From the NCBI GenBank assembly GCA_029243225.1, contig JAQWSL010000099.1, positions 1 through 52,211 on the forward strand: a DNA stretch of 52,211 bases, in the 5' to 3' direction. The notes below the pieces were generated by a model that made no database searches, had not been told where the DNA came from, and saw only the letters and a program-made list of their open reading frames with translations. Position 1 is the stretch's first letter. Each line of letters starts with the position of its first letter. This document shows positions 33,567 through 41,968 of this stretch, in pieces. This stretch comes from Flavobacteriales bacterium. GTDB lineage: Bacteria; Bacteroidota; Bacteroidia; Flavobacteriales_D; Parvicellaceae. The position numbers were made by a program, and so were the translations under genes.

Positions 33567-34625
33567 CTAATTTGTAATTTTAAAAGCTATGCTTGCTACT
33601 CTTTTGGTTATTTGTCCATTTACATTTTCTTTTAAAATCATGTTTTGAGCAGCAGTGCTCTTAAAAGCATTTTCTATCGTATTTATTTTACCAATAGGGA
33701 TGTTTAATTTTATGCAATTAGATGAAAATTCAATTGCAGAAATTTGAGATACTCTTTTTTGAATTTTCTTAATAAGGTTCTTTCTATTTAAAACTCTTTT
33801 CTTATTGTTTTTGTACTCAGACATTGACTTTTCTGATAATCCTATGTAAGACGAAAATTTTAGAAATTGCTTATCAGTTCCTATTGCCAGTAAAAATGAT
33901 TCTTTATCTTTTGTAATAACTTTCTCACCATATGGAGCAATGTTTGGGTGAAGAGATCCCATTTTTCTTGGAACAACGTTAGTCATTAAATAATTTGAAG
34001 CTTGGTTGGCTAATGATGCGTATCCTGTTTCTTCTAAGGTAGTTGAAACACAATATGCTTTACTATTTTCTTTTCTTTTTAAAAGTGCTATTAAAATCCC
34101 TTCTTTTAGTTGATGTGCAGCTAAAATATCCATCATAGCTACAGGCATTTTAACTCCTTGCTCACCACTTTCTCCATTAATAGACATGAAACCTGTCTCT
34201 GCTTGTATAATGGCGTCAAAAGCAACTCTGTGTGGATTAGTTTTAAACCCTTCGATCTTGGCATATATGATTTTCTGATTAATTGATTTACAGAATTTAA
34301 AAGTTAAATTAAATTTCTCAGCATCTCCATGCTTGAAATTTGTTATTAAAATATCTGCAGCTTTTACAAGTTTAATTAGTTTTTTTTTGTCTGAGGAATT
34401 ATTGAAATCGAGGAAAATATGTTTTTTTCCCCAGTTTGCACTCGAGAAATATGCTGATTGTTTATCACTGTCTTCCATTGTTTGATGCCATTTTCTAGTA
34501 ATGTCACCATTAGAAAGTTTGTTTTCAATTTTTATAACTTCGGATCCTAGCTCAGCAAAAAACATTCCTACTGATGGACCAGCTAAAACTGAAGATATTT
34601 CAATAATTTTAAGGTTCTTCATCAT
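33567..34625 (-). CDS. CoA-transferase family III (CaiB/BaiF) protein
   Basis: A 352-residue CaiB/BaiF-family protein. It contains 'IIEISSVLAGPSVGMFFAEL', 'GSEVIKIEN' and the likely catalytic aspartate D166 in 'MPVAMMDILAAHQLKEGI'. The family includes formyl-, carnitine- and succinyl-CoA transferases and alpha-methylacyl-CoA racemase; the substrate is not evident. Two consecutive ATGs start the gene (34625 and 34622). At about 350 residues it is slightly shorter than typical (about 380-430). It is divergent from the cotransporter-ATPase gene. Confidence 0.85.
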   Translation of the reverse strand: MMKNLKIIEISSVLAGPSVGMFFAELGSEVIKIENKLSNGDITRKWHQTMEDSDKQSAYFSSANWGKKHIFLDFNNSSDKKKLIKLVKAADILITNFKHGDAEKFNLTFKFCKSINQKIIYAKIEGFKTNPHRVAFDAIIQAETGFMSINGESGEQGVKMPVAMMDILAAHQLKEGILIALLKRKENSKAYCVSTTLEETGYASLANQASNYLMTNVVPRKMGSLHPNIAPYGEKVITKDKESFLLAIGTDKQFLKFSSYIGLSEKSMSEYKNNKKRVLNRKNLIKKIQKRVSQISAIEFSSNCIKLNIPIGKINTIENAFKSTAAQNMILKENVNGQITKRVASIAFKITN

Positions 34626-34693
34626 TTTAATAAACTTATTGCAAAATTATTAAATCCTTTTTAGCATATTTATTAAGTCTTGACTTTATCTGA

Positions 34694-34701
34694 TATATTT
34701 G
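34694..34701 (+). promoter_or_regulatory. -7 promoter box of the cotransporter-ATPase gene
   Basis: TATATTTG matches TAnnTTTG exactly and ends 5 bases before the ATG at 34707. The -33 region is weak. A leaderless or nearly leaderless mRNA is expected. Confidence 0.45.
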
Positions 34702-34706
34702 AATAG

Positions 34707-37700
34707 ATGAATCTACAAAAGAAATTTGGAACCTTTGGTGGCGTGTTTACCCCATCTGTACTTACAATACTTGGGGTAATTATGTACATGAGGTTAGGTA
34801 CTGTAATTGGGAATTCCTCAAGTATATTCATGTTTGTGGCTATAATTTTATTTGCCCATGTTATTTCTATAACTACAGGATTTAGTGTTTCATCCATTGC
34901 TACAGACAAAAAAATAAAAGCTGGTGGTATTTATTACATGTTAACCAGGTCACTTGGATTCCCTATTGGAGGTGCTATTGGAATTACGCTTTTTGTAGCA
35001 ACGGCATTAAGTATTTCTCTTTATTTAATTGGTTTTGCAGAAAGTATGTTGCCAGTTATTCAAAACATTTTTGGAATTCAAGAGGTAACCATTAATCATT
35101 TTAGAATTGTAGGCTCAATTGCGTTAATGGTGGTTTTATTTGTTGCATATGTGAGTACGAGTTTTGCGATTAAGATTCAATATGTAATTCTTGTATTAAT
35201 AGGTCTTTCTTTAATTTCAATTTTCACAGGTTCTAGCGATGGACTTAAGAAGGGAACGGATCTTGTTACCAATCCTAATTTTGCTGTTTTATTTGGTATT
35301 TTCTTTCCTGCAGTTACTGGCTTTACAGCTGGTGTCGCTATGAGTGGAGACCTTAAAAATCCCAGTAAATCTATTCCATGGGGAACTATGTTGGCTATTG
35401 TTACAGGTCTTGTGGTTTATTTAGCATTAGCATTCTTCCTAAATGCTTCTATAGACAAAGATATTTTAACAACAAACAATAATGTTCTGATTGAATTTGG
35501 ATCAATTGCATTTTTGGTAATAGCTGGTGTTTGGGGAGCTACACTTTCATCTGCATTAGGTGGAATTCTAGGTGGCCCAAGAATTCTTCAAGCAATGTCT
35601 TTAGATAACATCGCGCCTAAAATTTTTGCTGTTGGTCATGGTGTGAATAATGAGCCTAGAAATGCATTAATTCTAACTTTTATTATTTCTGAATTAGGGA
35701 TATTAATAGGTGAATTAAATGTAATTGCTGAAATAGTAGCTATGTTTTATATGGCTGCGTATTTATTTATAAATATTTCATGTTTTTTAGAACAGTGGGC
35801 CAGTCCAGATTTTAGACCGAAATTGAAAATCCCTTTGTGGGTTTCTTTTGTTGGTGCCATTACCACATTTCTTTTAATGGTTCAATTAAATTTAGGTGCA
35901 ACATTGTTAGCTGTTGTTATCATGATTTTAATTTTCTTTTGGTTAACCCGTAAAGAATTAGTTTTAGGATCAGGAGATGTTTGGTTAAGTGTTTGGTCCA
36001 ATGTTGTTAAGATTGGACTTCGAAATTTATATAAGAAATCTGCCCATAAGAGAAACTGGCAGCCCAATATTTTATTATTTAGCGGGGCAACTAAAGAAAG
36101 ACCTCATTTGATAGAAATGAGCAAATCTATTAGTGGTCGAAATGGAATGGTGTCAAATTTCGATTTAATAGAAGAGAAATCAGCAACAATTCTTTTTCCA
36201 AAACATCATCAAACAATTGCTGATGACGATGAAGTTGACGAATCTATATTTCATAGAAGACTTTACTGTCAAAATATTTTCAAAGGAATTGAGACAATTG
36301 CCAACACATATGGGTTTTCCGGAATTGACCCTAACACAGTTTTAATGGGTTGGGCAAGGAACACGGTTGATCCCCTTTGGTTTGCACAAATGACCCAAAA
36401 GCTTACGCAGCTAGATTACAATATTTTGTTTTTAGATTACGACAAAAAAAGAGGATTTGGAAACTATAAAAAAATTGACATTTGGTGGTCTTCAATAAAT
36501 AGCGAAAGTGATCTTTCTCTGCAACTCTCAAAATTAATCCTTCATTCTGCTGAATGGTCTAGTGCTAATATTCGAATTTTATTTGTAAATGATATAAACG
36601 AAAATCAAGCTTTAGTGCAAGATGTAATTTCTAGGAAACTAGAAAAATTAAGGATTGATATTTCATTTGAAATAATAGAGAATGAACTAGAACAAAAGCC
36701 ACTGTATAAGCTTATCCAGTTGTATAGTCATGAAGCAGATTTAATAATGATGAATTTGCCTGAGATAAATAATCATTCTGAAAAAGAATATGTTGAATCT
36801 ACAAATTCATTGATGGATGTTATGGGTACTACATTAATTCTTAAAGCATCTAGCAGTTTTATCGAAGAAGATTATCAACATTCTAAGTTGGGTGAGGTTT
36901 ATAAAGAAGCTGTAGAATTAAAAGAATATGTTTCCTACAATGATTTGCAAATTAAAAAAACTAGCATTTATGATTTAGATAAATTAATGCTAGAACTAGA
37001 TGAAAAATTAAATCAGTATAGCTTAGATTTCAGTTCTAGGTTATATGGAGCCTTTTCAGATAATTACATTAGTTTTTCAAATCTGCTGGTCAATCGCATG
37101 ACGAGTAGTTTAAATAAAGCTGACTTGTTGAAATTCTACTCTGATGTGACAAAGCATGTAGAATACTTCAAGGAAAACAGAATTAATAAATTGCAACTTG
37201 CTTTGGTAGCTTCACTTGCTGACTATATAGAATCAGTCGAAAGTTTAATAAACAAATTACCTGCTGAAACACCTATTCCAATTTTTGAAAACGAAATTCA
37301 AGCTAAAAAAACTGACTCTAGATTAATAGCAAGAATAAAAGCTAGATATAGAAGGAAAATCAAAAAAGGTAATGAATTAGCTCCTTATTATGTAGACCTG
37401 AAAGAATTGGCTTCTTATCATTTTGAAAATAGTTATCTAGATGAGTTTAATACTTTGATAAAAAGTTTAGGTGTTTCGGGCTTCTTGCTAAATGAAAAAT
37501 TAAAAGAGATATTAAATATTCCAGATGAATCAAGTTTTGAATTTAAGCAAGATTTTTCTACGGTTGAGTTGTCAAATCAAATTGAAAATTCTCTTGAGAA
37601 GGAGCAGACTAAGTTTCTAAGTAAACTTTTTGCACTTACAAATAAATTTGTAAATAATATTGTTGATGATAGTGTTAGTTTGGATGTTAAATCTTTGGTT

Positions 37701-39725
37701 ACAGACAGGCAAGAGGAATACTATACCTTTAAATTAACTAGCAAAATAAATAAGATAAAAGAGTACCCTCTTTTATTTGGCGTTAATCAGGGTTTAATTT
37801 TAAACCAATTAATCACTTTTGTTGATATGAAAGGCTTTAGATTAGGTGTAGTTCCTTTTTTAAAGACAAAAGAGGAGTTATTTGTTGATGCTCATTTTTA
37901 TCAGCCAGCTAAAGTAATAAAAGAGATAGGTGAAGATTTTGACAAGTTGAATGTTAGCCAACTTAATTCTTCTATTAAAAAAATTGAGAAATTAACTTTA
38001 AGCTTTAATGTTAAAGATGAATTATTCGATTTAAGGAAACATGTTAAAGCACAAATAGAAAATCTATCTTTTGATTCTGAAACAATTGCAACAGGTGGTG
38101 TTGGTTCGTTTGTTCAATCTCAAAGCAAGGTGCCTACTATTAAAATAGATTTAGCGACCGTTGTTGAGAATTTGTTTGACAATCAAATTTTGGAAACTGC
38201 AGACCTTCTTTTTGATAAAACAAAGCGCCAAGTAATGAATGAGCTTCAAATTTTAGAAAATGCGTTAGAGTTAAATAAATTCACAATCATTAATCAAGCT
38301 GATGATAATCTTCTTAAAGATGTAGTTGATAAATCTTCAATTGCTTTAGCAAATTGTGAGTCTAAATTAGGTGCTATCAATGAGCGATTTTTAATAGAAT
38401 TCAATAAGATATTTGATATAATTGAAGATGTTTTTGTGGAGGATGTAGTAATTGAAAGAGCTAAAAATCATCACTCTAGTGTCACAAATGAAAAAAATAA
38501 AGGTTTCTTAATTCGTAAAATTAATGGACTTTTTGATTTTGTGAAATCAAAATATTCTAAAACAGATGATCTCTTAATTCAAGTTCAAGATTATTTGACG
38601 TTTTCTAAATATTTTAATAAAGAAAAATCTGTTGAAACACCTATTTCTATTTTAAAGAAATTCACTGACGAAGTTCTTCCAAATTCTTCAATAATAAATC
38701 AACTGCCATTTTATTATAAACAGCTTTTTATTGGTAAACATGTATCACCATCTGAACCATTAGAAAACAGGTATTCTGAATTTAATCAGTTGAATAATGT
38801 AATTACTGATTTTGAAAATGGTAATCCAAATGTTGTCTTTGTATCAGGTGAGTCAGGTTCAGGTAAAAGTTTTTTAATAAATAATGTTATAAATTGCTTG
38901 AATGACAAGCATGAAGTCTATAAAATAAAACCAAATACTTCGTTTAATAGTGATGGTGCTTCTTTGATTAATCAATCCTTAAAACTAGCTACTAATTTTA
39001 AAGGTTCTAATGCTGAAATATTATCTAATTTTGGGAAACAAGCTATCGTTTTTATTGAAGATTATGAGTCGTGGTGGAAGCGAACTGAAGATGGATTTAA
39101 CACGCTAAATGAATGGGAAATTATTTTCTCGAGTTTTTCAAAAGATATATTGTTCATTGTTGAATGTAATTTGCATTTTTTGAAATTAATTAATCAAGTG
39201 AAATCCGGGAGTAATTTAATTTTTTCAACTGTATTTATTCAGCCATTAAACACTTTTGAAATCCAGAAAAACATCATAGAAAAAAATAATATTGGAGGTG
39301 TTGTTTTTAACTGGAAAAATAAATCATCTTTTAATTCATCAAAGAGACATTTTAATCGATTGTTTTCAAAGCTCAATCGTATTTCTCATGGTAATATTAA
39401 GTGGGCTTCGTTAAATTGGATGGCTTCAATTTCAGATTTAAACGACAACAACATTACGATTTCATATTTTAAGCAAAGAAATATTCCAGATGTACTTAGT
39501 ACTGACTGGGATTTAATTTTACTTCAAGTTGTCATACATAAATCAATTAACATTAAAGATTTATTTGTTGTTTTTAGCGACTATTCAAATGAACAACTAA
39601 ATGAAAACGTTGGTTCACTTGTAAGAGTGAAATTATTAGATTCTGATCATGGTGTTTTAACAATTAATCCTTATTTACAACCTTTTGTTGTTCAATATTT
39701 ATACGATAAAAAAATATTATTTTGA
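34707..39725 (+). CDS. SLC12-type cation-chloride cotransporter fused to a C-terminal AAA+/STAND-like ATPase
   Basis: A 1672-residue fusion. Residues 1 to about 435 form an amino acid-polyamine-cation transporter with about 12 membrane segments; 'FGTFGGVFTPSVLTILGVIM' and 'GGIYYMLTRSLGFPIGGAIG' are typical of Na-K-Cl/K-Cl cotransporters. Residues 449 to about 720 match the SLC12 cytoplasmic domain ('RNWQPNILLFSG', 'DVMGTTLILKA'). About 720-1350 is a charged, helical region that I do not recognise. About 1350-1672 is a P-loop ATPase: Walker A 'GESGSGKS' (1381-1388), Walker B 'AIVFIED' (1446-1452), sensor-like 'ILFIVECN', then a probable winged helix to the C-terminus. The stop overlaps the MscS-like gene by 4 bases. 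Ion specificity and the role of ATP binding are unknown. Confidence 0.85.
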   Translation: MNLQKKFGTFGGVFTPSVLTILGVIMYMRLGTVIGNSSSIFMFVAIILFAHVISITTGFSVSSIATDKKIKAGGIYYMLTRSLGFPIGGAIGITLFVATALSISLYLIGFAESMLPVIQNIFGIQEVTINHFRIVGSIALMVVLFVAYVSTSFAIKIQYVILVLIGLSLISIFTGSSDGLKKGTDLVTNPNFAVLFGIFFPAVTGFTAGVAMSGDLKNPSKSIPWGTMLAIVTGLVVYLALAFFLNASIDKDILTTNNNVLIEFGSIAFLVIAGVWGATLSSALGGILGGPRILQAMSLDNIAPKIFAVGHGVNNEPRNALILTFIISELGILIGELNVIAEIVAMFYMAAYLFINISCFLEQWASPDFRPKLKIPLWVSFVGAITTFLLMVQLNLGATLLAVVIMILIFFWLTRKELVLGSGDVWLSVWSNVVKIGLRNLYKKSAHKRNWQPNILLFSGATKERPHLIEMSKSISGRNGMVSNFDLIEEKSATILFPKHHQTIADDDEVDESIFHRRLYCQNIFKGIETIANTYGFSGIDPNTVLMGWARNTVDPLWFAQMTQKLTQLDYNILFLDYDKKRGFGNYKKIDIWWSSINSESDLSLQLSKLILHSAEWSSANIRILFVNDINENQALVQDVISRKLEKLRIDISFEIIENELEQKPLYKLIQLYSHEADLIMMNLPEINNHSEKEYVESTNSLMDVMGTTLILKASSSFIEEDYQHSKLGEVYKEAVELKEYVSYNDLQIKKTSIYDLDKLMLELDEKLNQYSLDFSSRLYGAFSDNYISFSNLLVNRMTSSLNKADLLKFYSDVTKHVEYFKENRINKLQLALVASLADYIESVESLINKLPAETPIPIFENEIQAKKTDSRLIARIKARYRRKIKKGNELAPYYVDLKELASYHFENSYLDEFNTLIKSLGVSGFLLNEKLKEILNIPDESSFEFKQDFSTVELSNQIENSLEKEQTKFLSKLFALTNKFVNNIVDDSVSLDVKSLVTDRQEEYYTFKLTSKINKIKEYPLLFGVNQGLILNQLITFVDMKGFRLGVVPFLKTKEELFVDAHFYQPAKVIKEIGEDFDKLNVSQLNSSIKKIEKLTLSFNVKDELFDLRKHVKAQIENLSFDSETIATGGVGSFVQSQSKVPTIKIDLATVVENLFDNQILETADLLFDKTKRQVMNELQILENALELNKFTIINQADDNLLKDVVDKSSIALANCESKLGAINERFLIEFNKIFDIIEDVFVEDVVIERAKNHHSSVTNEKNKGFLIRKINGLFDFVKSKYSKTDDLLIQVQDYLTFSKYFNKEKSVETPISILKKFTDEVLPNSSIINQLPFYYKQLFIGKHVSPSEPLENRYSEFNQLNNVITDFENGNPNVVFVSGESGSGKSFLINNVINCLNDKHEVYKIKPNTSFNSDGASLINQSLKLATNFKGSNAEILSNFGKQAIVFIEDYESWWKRTEDGFNTLNEWEIIFSSFSKDILFIVECNLHFLKLINQVKSGSNLIFSTVFIQPLNTFEIQKNIIEKNNIGGVVFNWKNKSSFNSSKRHFNRLFSKLNRISHGNIKWASLNWMASISDLNDNNITISYFKQRNIPDVLSTDWDLILLQVVIHKSINIKDLFVVFSDYSNEQLNENVGSLVRVKLLDSDHGVLTINPYLQPFVVQYLYDKKILF

Positions 39726-40438
39726 ATGATTATCAACACATATCTCTATTACTAATTTTTAGAATAATTTTTGAGATAACATTTTTTGTAATCTTTTTTT
39801 GGGTTTCTAGGGAATATCTTGTTAAATTTTTAAGAGATCTTAAATGGAGGAAAAGATTAATTTTTTACATACCTATAGCTAGAAATATATTTTGGTTTTT
39901 TTATGCGTTCTATATTTTTTCCTATTTAATAAATGTGAATGTTATTTTGGCTGGAATTACATTCATTTTTTTAATGTTAATATTCTGGAAATCTATAATT
40001 AATTTAATTTATGGCGTAGTTTATAAAATTCAAAATGGAAATGTTTTCGGTTCACAAATCACCATTAATGAATTTTCGGGCATAATAGTATCATTGAAAA
40101 ACACAAAAATGGAAGTAGAGACTGAAGCCGGTAAGATATTTCAATTTCCTTATGTGAGTTTGTTTGCACAAAAAGTTTCAATTCCAACTGTAGGCAAAAG
40201 CTTGTTAGTTAATTTTAAATATGAGCTTAAAGATCAGCTTTCACAACAGGATGTGTTTAATTTAAAAAAGCAAATATTATGTTCTCCTTATGTTATCAAT
40301 CCATCTGCATTGTCTGTGGAAGTATATAACATTGAATTAAAGAAAATGCTTTCTATCAAGTTATTAGTTTTAAACTCTAAATACATAGATTCGCTTAAGT
40401 CTCATGTAGATGCTCAGTGTGAAAAATTAGTTAATTAG
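39722..40438 (+). CDS. MscS-like channel protein
   Basis: A 238-residue protein with hydrophobic segments at about 6-29, 46-70 and 73-100. An MscS-type beta domain (about 105-155) follows, with 'NVFGSQITINEFSGIIVSLK' and 'TKMEVETEAGKIFQFP'. A mixed alpha/beta C-terminus (about 157-235) matches the MscS vestibule. The pore helix lacks the Gly/Ala pattern of E. coli MscS, so gating may differ. The TTG start overlaps the stop of the cotransporter-ATPase gene (TTGA); no in-frame ATG precedes the first membrane segment. Translational coupling implies the two products work together, plausibly in osmotic adjustment. Confidence 0.82.
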   Translation: MNDYQHISLLLIFRIIFEITFFVIFFWVSREYLVKFLRDLKWRKRLIFYIPIARNIFWFFYAFYIFSYLINVNVILAGITFIFLMLIFWKSIINLIYGVVYKIQNGNVFGSQITINEFSGIIVSLKNTKMEVETEAGKIFQFPYVSLFAQKVSIPTVGKSLLVNFKYELKDQLSQQDVFNLKKQILCSPYVINPSALSVEVYNIELKKMLSIKLLVLNSKYIDSLKSHVDAQCEKLVN

Positions 40439-40518
40439 TTTTTCAACAAGGCATAGTATTTGTTAAATTAATCACTAATGTTATTTTTACTTAAATAAAA
40501 AAGTTAAATTCTAAATAA

Positions 40519-41967
40519 ATGAAAAGTAAAATCCCTATTCATTGGCAAATTATTATAGGTCTAATTCTAGGAATTTTTTGGGCAATTACTTCATCTTTTT
40601 TAGGTTGGAGTAATTTCACACTTGATTGGATTGATCCTTTTGGTAAAATCTTTATAAAGTTGTTGAAAATGATAGCTGTTCCAATTGTTCTTTTCTCTTT
40701 AATTAAGGGTGTTTCTGAATTAGCAGATATATCTAAGCTTGGTAAGTTGGGTTTTAAAACTTTGGGTATTTATGTCATTACAACTGTTATCGCAGTTACG
40801 GTAGGTCTTTCTTTGGTGAACATTTTTAAACCTGGAAACACTATTTCTGAGCAGCAAAAAATTGAAAATAGAATTCAATATGAGTTGTGGTGCAACGAAT
40901 CGGGTAATGAAATAAAAGATGGTATATCATTTCTTAATGATCCAAATAATAGTTTGCTAATTGAAAATGCAAAAAAGAAATTTGATAAACAAAAGACCGA
41001 ATTTGACAGCAATCAATCGTTGCTTACTAAGAAAGAAAATGTAAATAAGCAAAAAGATGCTAGGCCGCTACAGTTTTTAGTTGATATAGTTCCCTCCAAC
41101 ATTTTCGAATCATTAACCAATTTAAAATCAATGCTTCAAATAATATTTTTCGCGGCATTTTTTGGAGCCATGTTGTTGTTGATTCCAAAAGAAAAAGCAA
41201 ATCCAGTCAATGCATTGATTGATGGGTTAAACGATATTTTCTTAAAGATGGTTGACTTGATTATGAAAGCTGCTCCATTTTTTGTTTTCGCTCTTTTAGC
41301 AGGAAAACTTTCTGAAATTGCTAAAGACGACCCTTCAATTCTTTTTGAGGTCTTTTATTCACTAGGTGCTTATTGCTTAGTAGTCTTAGGAGGTTTGTTC
41401 TTTATGGCTTTTGTTTTTTACCCTTTACTTGTTATGATTTTCGCAAGAAAAAAAATAAGTTATGCCAGTTTTTTCAAAAGAATTTCTCCTGCTCAATTTT
41501 TAGCATTCTCTACAAGCTCTAGTGCTGCTACATTGCCAGTTACAATCGAGTGTGTAAGAGATAGGTTAGGTGTATCAAAAGAAATATCAAGCTTTGTTTT
41601 ACCTATTGGAGCAACTGTTAACATGGATGGCACAAGTCTTTATCAGGCTGTAGCTGCTATTTTTTTAGCTCAATACTTTGGAGTTGAATTGGATATTTCA
41701 CAACAACTCACTATCATTATAACGGCTACTTTAGCTTCCATTGGTTCAGCTGCTGTCCCTGGTGCAGGAGTAGTAATGCTAATGATTGTTTTGGAATCTG
41801 TCGGTCTAAATGCAGAATGGGTTGCTCTTATTCTACCCGTTGATAGAATTCTAGATATGTGTAGAACTGTGGTGAATGTGACTGGTGATACAACAGTTGC
41901 TACTGTAATTGCAGCTGGAGAGAATAAATTAAATGTAGTTCCTGAAGATAAAATGCAAACTTATTGA
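40519..41967 (+). CDS. Dicarboxylate/amino acid:cation symporter (DAACS family)
   Basis: A 482-residue glutamate/aspartate or C4-dicarboxylate symporter. It has the hairpin motif 'STSSSAATLP' (from S331), 'NMDGT' (368-372), 'GSAAVPGAG' in the second hairpin and 'DRILDMCRTVVNVTGD' in the last helix. All ion and substrate motifs are present. A hydrophilic insertion of about 80 residues (about 110-190) lies between early membrane segments. It follows the MscS-like gene after 80 bases on the same strand and precedes the PorE-like gene after a 1-base gap. Confidence 0.93.
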   Translation: MKSKIPIHWQIIIGLILGIFWAITSSFLGWSNFTLDWIDPFGKIFIKLLKMIAVPIVLFSLIKGVSELADISKLGKLGFKTLGIYVITTVIAVTVGLSLVNIFKPGNTISEQQKIENRIQYELWCNESGNEIKDGISFLNDPNNSLLIENAKKKFDKQKTEFDSNQSLLTKKENVNKQKDARPLQFLVDIVPSNIFESLTNLKSMLQIIFFAAFFGAMLLLIPKEKANPVNALIDGLNDIFLKMVDLIMKAAPFFVFALLAGKLSEIAKDDPSILFEVFYSLGAYCLVVLGGLFFMAFVFYPLLVMIFARKKISYASFFKRISPAQFLAFSTSSSAATLPVTIECVRDRLGVSKEISSFVLPIGATVNMDGTSLYQAVAAIFLAQYFGVELDISQQLTIIITATLASIGSAAVPGAGVVMLMIVLESVGLNAEWVALILPVDRILDMCRTVVNVTGDTTVATVIAAGENKLNVVPEDKMQTY

Positions 41968-41968
41968 T

